This document shows positions 43,740-54,496 of a stretch of DNA of 64,000 bases, piece after piece. Within the stretch, counting starts at the first letter, position 1. Each line of letters begins with the position of its first letter. The stretch is from Sphaerolaimus hirsutus. Taxonomy: Eukaryota > Nematoda > Chromadorea > Monhysterida > Sphaerolaimidae. Location: NCBI GenBank assembly GCA_964036195.1, contig OZ038455.1:5349855-5413854 (forward strand), written 5' to 3'. Position numbers and translations under genes: made by a program. The notes beneath the pieces are model-generated. The model worked only from the letters and a program-made list of their open reading frames with translations. It made no database searches and was not told the origin of the DNA.

Positions 43740-46622
43740 GCACCATTTCATAAGTATGGCACCATTCCACATGGATGCCACAACTTTGGTATCTGTAGCA
43801 ACATTCTATGACAATAGCACAATTTTCATGCCCCTAATGGCACTCCATAGAAATGGCACTATTTTGGCACCCCTAGCACCATTCCATGAAAATGGCGTGA
43901 TTTTGGTGCCCCTAGCACCACTCTATAAAATCGGCACTATTTTGGTGCCCCTAGCACCATTCCATGAAAATGGCACTATTTTGGTGCCCCTAGCACCACT
44001 CTGTGAAAATGGCACTATTTTGGCGCCCCTAGCACCATTCCATGAACATGGCATGATTTTGGTGCCCCTAGCACCACTCCATAAAAATGGCACTATTTTG
44101 GTGCCCCTAGCACCACTCCATGCAAATGGCACTATTTTGGTGCCCCTAGCACCACTCCATGAAAATGGCACTATTTTGGTGCCCCTAGCACCACTCCATG
44201 CAAATGGCACTATTTTGGTGCCCCTAGCACCACTCCATGAAAATGGCACTATTTTGGCGCCCCTAGCACCATTCCATGAAAATGGCATGATTTTGGTAAC
44301 CCTAGCACCACTTCAACAAAAATGGCACTATTTTAGCACCTGTAGCACCACTCCATAAAAATGGCACTAATTTGGTGCCTCTAGCACCACTCCATAAAGA
44401 TGGCACTATTTTAGTGCCCCTAGCACCACTCCATAAAAATGGCACTATTTTGGTGCCCCAAGCACCACTCCATGAAAATGGCACTTTTTTGGTGCCGCTA
44501 GCACCACTCCATGAAAATGGCACTATTTTAGCGCCCCTAGCACCATTCCATGAAAATGGCGTGATTTTGGTACCCCTAATGCCACTCCATAAAAATGGCA
44601 CTATTTTGGTGCCCCTAATGCCACTCCATAAAAATGTCACTATTTTGGTGCCCCTAGCACCATTCCATAAAAATGGCACTATTTTGGTGCCTCTAGCACT
44701 ACTCCATAGAAATGGCGCTATTTTGGTGCCCCTAATCACACTATTGAAATGGCACTATTTTGTCACCCCTAGCACCATTTCCATGATAAAGGCGCTATTT
44801 TGGTGCCCCTAATGCCACTCCATAAAAATGGCACTATTTTGGTGCCCCTAGCACCACTCTATAAAAATGGCACTATTTTGGTGCCCCTAGCACCACTCAA
44901 TACAAATGGCACTATTTTGGTGCCCCTAGCACCACTCCATGAAAATGGCACTATTTTGGTGCCCCTAGCACCACTCCATGCAAATGGCACTATTTTGGTG
45001 CCCCTAGCACCACTCCATGAAAATGGCACTATTTTGGCGCCCCTAGCACCATTCCATGAAAATGGCATGATTTTGGTAACCCTAGCACCACTTCAACAAA
45101 AATGGCACTATTTTAGCACCTGTAGCACCACTCCATAAAAATGGCACTAATTTGGTGCCTCTAGCACCACTCCATAAAGATGGCACTATTTTAGTGCCCC
45201 TAGCACCACTCCATAAAAATGGCACTTTTTTGGTGCCCCAAGCACCACTCCATGAAAATGGCACTTTTTTGGTGCCGCTAGCACCACTCCATGAAAATGG
45301 CACTATTTTAGCGCCCCTAGCACCATTCCATGAAAATGGCGTGATTTTGGTACCCCTAATGCCACTCCATAAAAATGGCACTATTTTGGTGCCCCTAATG
45401 CCACTCCATAAAAATGTCACTATTTTGGTGCCCCTAGCACCATTCCATAAAAATGGCACTATTTTGGTGCCTCTAGCACTACTCCATAGAAATGGCGCTA
45501 TTTTGGTGCCCCTAATCACACTATTGAAATGGCACTATTTTGTCACCCCTAGCACCATTTCCATGATAAAGGCGCTATTTTGGTGCCCCTAATGCCACTC
45601 CATAAAAATGGCACTATTTTGGTGCCCCTAGCACCACTGTATAAAAATGGCACTATTTTGGTGCCCCTAGCACCACTCAATACAAATGGCACTATTTTGG
45701 TGCCCCTAGCACCACTCCATGAAAATGGCACTATTTTGGTGCCCCTAGCACCACTCCATGCAAATGGCACTATTTTGGTGCCCCTAGCACCACTCCATGA
45801 AAATGGCACTATTTTGGCGCCCCTAGCACCATTCCATGAAAATGGCATGATTTTGGTAACCCTAGCACCACTTCAACAAAAATGGCACTATTTTAGCACC
45901 TGTAGCACCACTCCATAAAAATGGCACTAATTTGGTGCCTCTAGCACCACTCCATAAAGATGGCACTATTTTAGTGCCCCTAGCACCACTCCATAAAAAT
46001 GGCACTATTTTGGTGCCCCAAGCACCACTCCATGAAAATGGCACTTTTTTGGTGCCGCTAGCACCACTCCATGAAAATGGCACTATTTTAGCGCCCCTAG
46101 CACCATTCCATGAAAATGGCGTGATTTTGGTACCCCTAATGCCACTCCATAAAAATGGCACTATTTTGGTGCCCCTAATGCCACTCCATAAAAATGTCAC
46201 TATTTTGGTGCCCCTAGCACCATTCCATAAAAATGGCACTATTTTGGTGCCTCTAGCACTACTCCATAGAAATGGCGCTATTTTGGTGCCCCTAATCACA
46301 CTATTGAAATGGCACTATTTTGTCACCCCTAGCACCATTTCCATGATAAAGGCGCTATTTTGGTGCCCCTAATGCCACTCCATAAAAATGGCACTATTTT
46401 GGTGCCCCTAGCACCACTCTATAAAAATGGCACTATTTTGGTGCCCCTAGCACCACTCAATACAAATGGCACTATTTTGGTGCCCCTAGCACCACTCCCT
46501 AAAAATGGCACTATTTTGGTGCCCCTAGCACCACTCTATAAAAATGGCACTATTTTGGTGCCCCTAGCACCACTCTATACAAATTGCGCAAGTTTGGTGC
46601 CCCTAGTGCCACTCCATAAAAT
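43740..46622 (-). repeat. 39-bp satellite, inverted right arm of the foldback element
   Basis: About 74 units in opposite orientation to the left arm (TTTTGGTGCCCCTAGCACCA, then CTCCATAAAAATGGCACTA). A 780-bp higher-order repeat of exactly 20 units occurs about three times (starts near 44122, 44902 and 45682, to about 46498) with very few differences. Marker variants shared with the left arm, such as GCGCCTTTATCATGG and GCCAATCTTTATGG, show the arms share sub-families and did not arise independently. Confidence 0.95.
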
Positions 46623-47564
46623 TCAGTTGATAGTTTGCACCTGAAACTCGTTATCTACATGTGGCTATTGGCACTCAGGTGAAAGTTTGCACCCGAAACC
46701 CATTATCTGCATGCATTTATGCTGATGTGAGGTCAAACAAATCATCATAACTCTAGGTATATACCCCGGCCAGAGGGTTGTAAATATGGAAAATGTAGAG
46801 AAATTCATGAACTTTTCAAAAAGTTTCGGGCAAGCGTTGTCACTTGAAGCATGCCCGCGCGGGCCAATGTCAAAGTTTCAAATGCGATTTTCAAAAAACC
46901 CAAAAACGTGCAGATAACGGGTTTCGGAATCAAACTCCTCAAGTACTAATCAAAGGTTGGAGATCAAAGCCTAGTTTGTACATTTGTCATATTTTCAACA
47001 TTCAATGCATAACTGCATGTGTGCACTGTGCAGTTATTTTTTGTACATTACCCTATTTTATGCTTTCTCAAAAGCATAAAACATGGCCATCTGAAAGAAA
47101 AAAATACACTTTCTGTACCCAGGTATTTTGCTCAGGAAAGTGTAAAAAAAGTGTATGGGTATTTTATGAAAGTGTAAGTGTAAGTGTAAATATAAATACC
47201 CATTTACCCGGGTATTTTGGGTGAGTGTAAATACACTTTTGCAACTCTGCCCCCAGGTGTTTTCGAGCTGAGGAAAAAATAACACCCCCCCCCCTCGAAA
47301 TACCCCCGTCTGAAATGCTGTACCTCATGTATGCGACGTATGATTAAAACATATATATTTGTGGGTGAATTGCGTGCTAAGTATGGCTAATGTAAAAGAT
47401 AGGATGCACAATCACAGGCCTCATTGTGCCCGATTTGTGTGTGTTTTTGCACACAATGCAGTCACTATTTATTAGTACAAATGCCCTTTACAAACACGAT
47501 CCACAATTTTGACAAACAGGGTTAGTAGATGGCAAAGTTGCTTCCCAAGAATGCAATTGCACAT

Positions 47565-47765
47565 GTATAGGGGGTTGACTTGAGTTTTTAGGGGCTGAGT
47601 TTACAATTCAGGGTTGAGTTGATGGGTGTTTATAAATTAGGGTTGAGTTGACAGAAGTTTAAAAATAAGGGGCTGTTGACACAAGTTTACAAATTAGAGG
47701 CTGAGTTTATGGGAGTTGAGTTGATGGGTGTTTGCCAAATTAGGGGCTGAGTTTATGGGAGTTAA
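47565..47765. repeat. TAGGGGCTGAGTTTATGGGAG minisatellite (unit C)
   Basis: Unit C copy of 24490-24690, nearly unchanged. Confidence 0.7.
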
Positions 47766-47814
47766 CAATAACATTACTATAATCCTTAAGTGAGGCCCCC
47801 GGGGCTAAAAAATA

Positions 47815-48878
47815 TAAATTGTGATATAATGCATTTGTGGGTTACTGATTACAATGATTTGAAATATGCACTCCATTCTGACAGTACATTACGATAACCC
47901 TGAAATTGAACCCAAAATGGGGCCAAAACTTTCAAATTGTGAAATGATGCATTGTGGGTTTCTAATTGCACTGATTTGATATATAATGCACTCCATTTTG
48001 ACACTTCATTACCATAACCCTGAAAATGAACCACTGGGACCAAAAACTTTCAATTTGTGAAATGATGCATTTTTGGGTTTCTGATTGCACTGATTTGATA
48101 TATGCACTCCATTGACACTACATTACCATAACCCAAAAAATGAACCCATGGGGCCAAATACTTTCAATTTGAGAAATGATGCATTTTCGGGTTTCTGATT
48201 GCACTCATTTGAAATATGCACTTCATTTTGACACTACATTACCATAACCCTGAAAATGAACCACTGGGGCCAAAAACTTTCAATTTGTGAAATGATGCAT
48301 TTTTGGGTTTCTGATTGCACTGATTTCAAATTTGGGTTTCTGATTGCACTGATTTGATATATGCACTCCATTTTGACACTACATTACCATAACCCAAAAA
48401 ATGAACCCATGGGGCCAAATACTTTCAATTTGAGAAATGATGCATTTTCGGGTTTCTGATTGCACTCATTTGAAATATGCACTTCATTTTGACACTACAT
48501 TACCATAACCCTGAAAATGAACCACTGGGGCCAAAAACTTTCAATTTGTGAAATGATGCATTTTTGGGTTTCTGATTGCACTGATTTCAAATTTGGGTTT
48601 CTGATTGCACTGATTTGATATATGCACTCCATTTTGACACTACATTACCATAACCCTCAAAATGGACCCATGGGGTTAAATACTTTCAATTTGAGAAATG
48701 ATGCATTTTCGGGTTTCTGATTGCACTCATTTGAAATATGCACTTCATATTGACACTACATTACCATAACCCTCAAAATGGACCCATGGGGTTAAATACT
48801 TTCAATTTGAGAAATGATGCATTTTCGGGTTTCTGATTGCACTCATTTGAAATATGCACTTCATTTTGACACTACGGT
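47815..48878. repeat. 116-bp satellite, expanded array (unit C)
   Basis: The same satellite as 24745-25190, but more than twice as long. GATGCATTTT anchors at 48181, 48297, 48442, 48558, 48703 and 48819 give alternating spacings of 116 and 145 bp, a 261-bp higher-order unit. The 145-bp form holds an extra copy of TTTGGGTTTCTGATTGCACT. The outer junctions match unit B, so the change is internal expansion or contraction. Confidence 0.9.
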
Positions 48879-49314
48879 TGCAGCGGCCATTGGCTGTTTT
48901 GAACCACTTTGAATACAAATTTGTGAATAATCGATCAATATTTGTTCAGTGCAAGTCTCATTCATCGCTTTAACATGTTATTTTCTTTGTTTGAACGTTT
49001 TCACAAAAAGGCTAAAGACTTTTTTCCACCGGAGAGAGGGGGGGCAGTTGCATGGATAATTATGGTAATGGTAGTGAGAAAGTGATTGTATTATATTTTT
49101 GGGTTGTTTGCTAGGTATTGTCAATGTTTATTTCCAATGTTCAGCGAAAATACATTTCTGCACACTCCTCAAAAGTTATGCTGTGTCAAGCATCAGAATG
49201 GCGTATCTTGAGAATGACCAACCCTCAGCGGAAGCAGTATAAAAATGTCAAATCGAGCTCAACGGTATTGTCATGAAATAAAATCAAATATCAATTATTT
49301 ATCACATCTTTTAT

Positions 49315-49744
49315 TTACTGCCATTCATTGTTTGCATTCGGGTTGTGTCGCCGACGAACCTTATTCCTTTTCGGCTTCAGTCTGGCAGTTGGTCTGCAAT
49401 GTTCCAAATGTTTGAAATCAACTGCGCGATTACATTCACCAACTAATCCCCCAGTGCACTGATTTTGTGCCGACGAAAAGTGGAGTGGAAAAGTTCCATA
49501 ATTCTGGAAAATACTCCATGTCTGCAACAAAAAGCAGTGATGTATACTCACTAGTTGAGTGTACGCACATGCCAATTTGCTGGAAATAAAACTTGAAAAA
49601 TTTCGATACTTCTTTGCAGAGGGTTTGCCATTGAGGCTGTCTACCCTCGGCTGTGCACTCTTCCCCACTATCAAACGCACAAAACGCACTATTGCGGCCA
49701 CCGATGCAAATGGGGTGAACGTAACAGCCTTGACATCTGCACAC
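49315..49744 (-). CDS. Conserved minus-strand open frames, unrecognised (unit C)
   Basis: Unit C copy of 13974-14403. Like unit B it has Ser where unit A has Leu. No functional assignment. Confidence 0.18.
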
Positions 49745-50319
49745 TTCGTGTTAAAGCACGCAGTTCTGACGAACGTCCTGGTCTGGCCGACGCACCTTGG
49801 GGCACTCCCAGATCGTGCAAAATGCCCTGTAAAACGTCAAATGTCACGAGCACTGTCAAAAATCGTGTAAAATGCCCTGGAAAATGACAAACCTATGTTT
49901 GCCGTTTTTATAGGGAACTTTACATTACTTTTGACACTTTGCACGCCATTTGAAACTTTACACGCTCGTTTTACACGATTTGGGAGTGGCACGCGGCAAA
50001 ATGGCCAACCGCGGCATGATTTTTGAATGCGCTCGTTCCCCCATGCTCTTCTATGCATTTCTTGCACTCCTGTGTTTTTGATTTTGGGGCAGAATTTTAA
50101 AAAGTGAATGCCGTATTTCCTTAAAATACCCACCGGTGGTTTATTTTTTCATAGTAGAAATTTTGAGGCTGGGGGTATTTTTTCGCCAGAATTTTTTTGA
50201 AATCCCAATACTTTCTAGGTATCTACTAATGTACACAGTCATCGAAAAATACAACAAAAACTGCCATGTTTAAGACTCTATAGACTTACTGTATTTCCTC
50301 GAAATACCCCGAGGGGGTT

Positions 50320-50385
50320 CATAAACTCAGTCCCTAATTTGTAAACTCCCATAAACTTAGCCCCTAATTTGTAAACTCCCATAAA
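50320..50385 (-). repeat. Misplaced minisatellite patch, unit C only
   Basis: Two 30-bp units, ATAAACTCAGTCCCTAATTT plus GTAAACTCCC and a variant, interrupt sequence that in A (about 14970) and B (about 26631) reads straight through GAGGGGGTTGATTTTTCAG. They are inverted copies of the minisatellite at 24490 and 47565. Confidence 0.8.
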
Positions 50386-51241
50386 TTTTTCAGAGTGGAA
50401 ATTTTGATGGGGGGCTTATTCGAGGGGGTCTATTATTACGTCAGAAATTTTCACGAAATTCATAATAAAGATTCCGCTTTTGTATACCCAAAACAGGTAA
50501 TCTACGTGTCCAAGTAAGGTATATTTGCACATATCAACGTCCATCGCTACACAAGTCGCTACATAGTCGGCGGACATTTCATACTCAACAATGGGTAAGT
50601 TCTCAAAAAAAAACACTTTCTGTGTTTTGAGTTTTTCAAAAATGAATACCTGTGTTTTGAGTTTTTTTATCAAAAAAAAACTTGAGTAACTCTGTTTTTA
50701 TTTCTGTGTTTTTTGTTAAAACTCAAGTTTTTTGAAGTTTTTGTCCAAAAAACTCGCGTTCCCCCCCAAAAAATTCTGATTTACAGCAGTTTGATGTGGA
50801 AACAGCGGTTTTCTTAAAAAATATTGACAAAACAGAGTTGTACAGTGTTTCATACTGTTTTGTGAAACAGTTTACCAAAATGATTGACATGTCATAATGT
50901 CTCTCGAGAAAATCTCTCTATATTTGCCCATTTTCACCTTCAAATTCACTAGTTCATGTGCTTTTTGCCAATTTTAATCTATTTTTTTACTATTTATATA
51001 TTTGCTCATATTCCAATTTTTGGCTATTTTCCCTCCATTTGTAGTTTTTCCTTTCTTTTTCTGTTCTATGGCATGAAAGAGCCAATAAAAAAGTTATCTG
51101 AAATACATTTTCTGTACTCAAGTACTTTCAGGAAGTACACATAAAAGAGAGTACTGGACTGGTACGTTTTCAGAGGAACTTTAGATGTATTTACTTAGTA
51201 CTCAAGTATTTGTATTTTTGAGTAAACGTAAATATGTTTAA

Positions 51242-51677
51242 CCCCTGGACCATACTGAACCCCTGCAATCCCATGAAAACCCAGTGCTCAAGTATTTAAG
51301 CGCTGAGTCTGAATTGGCGTTGGGTGTTGCTCTTGCTACTGGTGCAACGGGTGAACTTATGCACTGGGTTCTAGCCGCTTTAACAACTTAAGAGTTGACA
51401 GCATGTTTTGGAAATATAGTTATCAAATTTTGGTGAAAAAGTCATCTGATAAATTCTGTGGGGATCATCACATGTGAAAGTAATTTATTCTACTATGAGA
51501 AAAATGTGCCTAAACCATATTTTTGTTCATTTTTCAGATACTAAATACACGATAGTACAAAGTTAGCCATCAGAAGACGATATGCTATTATCATATGAAA
51601 TTGTGAATCAAAAAGTCAAACAACACATAATGTGCTTAATTTCTACTATCAATGGTTCAAACACCTTGAAATATTGA
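51242..51677 (+). pseudogene. Two exon-like fragments (unit C)
   Basis: Bases 51242-51391 match 15856-16005 (HTE instead of HTD, same TAA). Bases 51538-51677, after TTCATTTTTCAG, match 16131-16270 with the same TAG. Both are dead copies of the pieces in unit A. Confidence 0.42.
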
Positions 51678-52159
51678 TTAAATCATACTTTAAGTTGAGA
51701 GATTTTATGAGATTTTTTGAACTGCAAGAGATTTTCTCAGAGATTTAATTATATTTTCAAAAATGACCCAAAAGATATAATTATATTTTTTGCATGAGAG
51801 ATTTTCTGAGATAATATTTAATTATATTTTCTCAAAATCGGTCGTTTTTGCAATGCTAAACAGGTAATAAATGTGCCCCAATAAATAAATATTTGGACAT
51901 AAAAACATAGATTGCTACACAAACAAGTCTGTGTAGCTGCGATACAAATAAGCAGTAATGAATTGCAGTACATTGCATACATGATGTACATCATTCTGGG
52001 GGGGGGGGGGGTTCGAGTGGGGGTGATTATTTCCCCCACCCATTTTGAGGGGGGGGGGTTGATTCAAGGGGGATTAATTCGATGTAATACGGTATATATA
52101 TAGTTATATAAATAGGTAGAAGTTTATTATTATAATTTCTTATATCAGGCACCTCTAAA

Positions 52160-52565
52160 GCCAGGATTACAGATCAGCGGCATTTGACATGAAATGATGA
52201 CATAATATTATGTCATAAAACTGATTACATCAAAATAGACAGAGGTACAGAATTGAAGTTTCAAAATTAGATAGTTCTAGTAATTGTGCGTTATGTCCCA
52301 AAAAAATTAAGAAAATGATTTTTAATCAATAAGTTATTAATTTTACATCAAAATTTACATATTTTACACCAAACACTTTGTCAACAACAAAATTTTGACA
52401 TTAAACTAGTAACTACTAAAATAATGATTATCTTATAATATTTTTGGGACATAACACACAATTACTAGAACTATCTAATTCTGAAAATTCAACGCTAAAC
52501 CTTTGTCTATTCTGATGTAATCAGTTTTACAACATAATTTCATCAAAAGCACTATTTTCAAATGA
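52160..52565. mobile_element. Snap-back element (unit C)
   Basis: Full copy of 30370-30775 with long paired arms and an AT-rich loop. Confidence 0.78.
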
Positions 52566-52740
52566 AAAATGTGTGTAGAAGATTGTTGAAATAATAGAAC
52601 GGCGGCCTCCAATAGAACGGCACCTCTAATAGAACGGCAGGCAAAAAATTGACGAAAAAATAGAGCGGCGCTCTTCTATTAGAATAAATAGGGTAATCCT
52701 ATTTTTCGAGTGATTCCCTGAGATTATAGATATTTTGATA

Positions 52741-52943
52741 TACCGTATATCCTTGAATCAGACCCCTCCCTTGAATAATATGCCCCCTTGAATAAATCCC
52801 CCCTGTTGGCCAGCTGAGGAAAAAATAACTCCTCCCCTTGAATAACTCCTCCCCTTGAATAACATCCCCCCTCAATAACTCCCCCTCCAAAACGTCTGAC
52901 GAAATAATAACTCCCATGGGGTCTCTTTCAAGGATATACGGTA
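52741..52943. mobile_element. TACCGTATTT-type element, 203-bp deleted form (unit C)
   Basis: The same insertion as 16628-17053 and 30948-31356, but the interior has been lost between short CCTTGAATAACTCC-like repeats, leaving both ends. Confidence 0.75.
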
Positions 52944-53232
52944 GCTTCTCTAAATCGCCAGTTTTTCTGTGCTAATCACACTCACATCAGACAGCTTGTG
53001 ACCCCTCAAAGTCCCCTGGGCGAGTGCGAGCGCGGCCGCGAACACGACCCACAGCAGTGCCATATTGCCTGTCATGCTTCCACTTGCTTCCACTTGCTTC
53101 CACTTGCTTCCCGCTGTGTTTGTCCACTGGCGACGCGGAGACTAATTGCGCTCGTTGCTTCGATGCGAATGTTTCCGTGGCCGTTTCGGCCGCATTTTAT
53201 ACCATCCATTTGTCCGCATCGGCCACGAAAAA

Positions 53233-53270
53233 ATGCCAAAAAAATCGTCTAGACAAGCTTGTTTTGGATT
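53233..53270 (+). pseudogene. Possible short first exon with GTAAGT donor (unit C)
   Basis: Unit C equivalent of 17343-17380, with the CpG-rich lead-in at 52992-53232. Confidence 0.25.
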
Positions 53271-53977
53271 GTAAGTCTGTCGGGTTAGATTACTTTACAA
53301 CATGCCCGATGGATTTTTGTGGCTATGCAGTGGCTTAGTGAAGTGCAGAACCATGTTTCTCTGAATACATTACATGCTCCAGTCACCAGTGACTTTACAC
53401 GTCGTTCATCACGTTTTAGGTCAATGAAAATTTTTTGTCTTTACACAAAGATGGTACCAAATTTGTTATATTTTATAATTATTGGCACGTTTCCAACGTG
53501 AGACAGAACTGCGCGACATAACATAAATAACCGCACGCGCAGAGTGTCACGTCACTGGAGTACACCTAGTTTTCCGGCAACATTGCACGGGGATTATTCT
53601 GCTACTGGGGAGAGGAGGGCAGCGTTCTGCTACTAACGATGGCAAACCCCCCATAAAAAAGTATTTAAATTTTTCAGTGTAGTTTCTGAAATGAATTTTA
53701 GAATTTTTCGTCAAAATAATTTTAGAATTTCGAATTTAATTTTCGAATTTTCGAATGTTTTTGGGCAATTTTCGAATTTTTTTTTGGAAAACTATTGAAT
53801 TTGAACCTTTAAATGCTGTATTTGGATAGTTTTAAGGTTTGGATCACCTTTAAACCTTAGTTTAGCTAAATTTAGCACAGTTTCTCATTTTCCAGAGCAT
53901 TTTCCATGACTTTGACACTCTGCATGACACTTGACATATTACAGGGCAGTTTATATGGTCTGGAATAGTGATGTAGT

Positions 53978-54496
53978 GGCTTAGTGAAGTACAGAACCAT
54001 GTTTCTCTGAATATATTACATACTCAAGTGACTTTACACCTTGCACGCGTCGTTTACTTTGGAAGGGCGCCAACGATATTGAACACATGCGATTTTTATA
54101 AAGAGGAAACTAGATCATCACGTTTTAGGTCAACAAAATTTTTTTGTCTTTTCACAAAGATTTTCTTATTTTTATTATCATTGGCACGATTCCAAAGTGA
54201 GACAAAAAAAATTGCGTGCGCAGAGTGTCACGTCACTGGAGCACAGTACACCTAGTTTTCCGGCAAAATTGCAGGGGGATTATTCTAGAGGGCAGCGTTC
54301 TTCTACTGAAAATTGTAACTTGAAGGGCACTTTAAAGTTGTCCTGCAACCTACATTGAACTAAAATCGAATTGACGACACTGATGCCAGTTGACATCCAG
54401 GTGTGAGGCGCGCAGTAGCCTGTTCAACTTTGCACCAATACCACCACAGTACCTAATGTATAAATATGTGATGAGAAAACTATGTTCATTATTCAG
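53978..54496. repeat. Older diverged duplicate joined to the end of unit C
   Basis: GTGGCTTAGTGAAGTACAGA restarts sequence already seen at 53331, but with many differences (for example GGAAGGGCGCCAACGATATT is absent from the recent copies). It then leads, without the GGCGCC hAT-like element, to the acceptor before 54497. It appears to be the remnant of an earlier copy of the segment. Confidence 0.65.

Larger units (their letters stand above)
38733..46940. mobile_element. 8208-bp foldback-type transposable element
   Basis: The terminal repeats are 26 bp: GAGGAGTTTGGTTCCG, then TAACCCGTTA on the left; the right end, read inward, is GAGGAGTTTGATTCCG, then AAACCCGTTA (two mismatches). The target AAGT is duplicated at 38729-38732 and 46941-46944, and the empty sites in A and B read CCATAAGTACT. 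Order: TIR, subterminal iterons, 39-bp array (left arm), spacer, inverted 39-bp array (right arm), two iterons, TIR. The plan matches Drosophila FB-like foldback elements in outline. A 4-bp duplication is known for Sola, Chapaev, Ginger and some Academ elements, and the superfamily is open. No transposase found. Confidence 0.93.
38249..47249. mobile_element. hAT-like element (GTGTAA iterons), unit C, split by foldback element
   Basis: CAGAGTTG and CAACTCTG ends with CCCCCAGG duplicated at 38241-38248 and 47250-47257. Removing the foldback element and one copy of its AAGT duplication leaves 789 bp matching 23419-24172. It is a host element only; no transposase is seen. Confidence 0.9.
38089..53977. 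repeat. Tandem segmental duplication, unit C
   Basis: Third unit. It holds the 8208-bp foldback element, the longest 116-bp satellite array, a misplaced minisatellite patch at 50320-50385 and a shortened TACCGTATTT-type element. It stops ten bases into the GGCGCC hAT-like element (TAGTGATGTA, 53968-53977) and then runs into an older diverged duplicate. Confidence 0.85.

Noticed and set aside
39259..46622. Regular repeats suggesting a CRISPR array
   Set aside because: Units are directly adjacent without unique spacers, arms are inverted, and the context is eukaryotic. It is a satellite.
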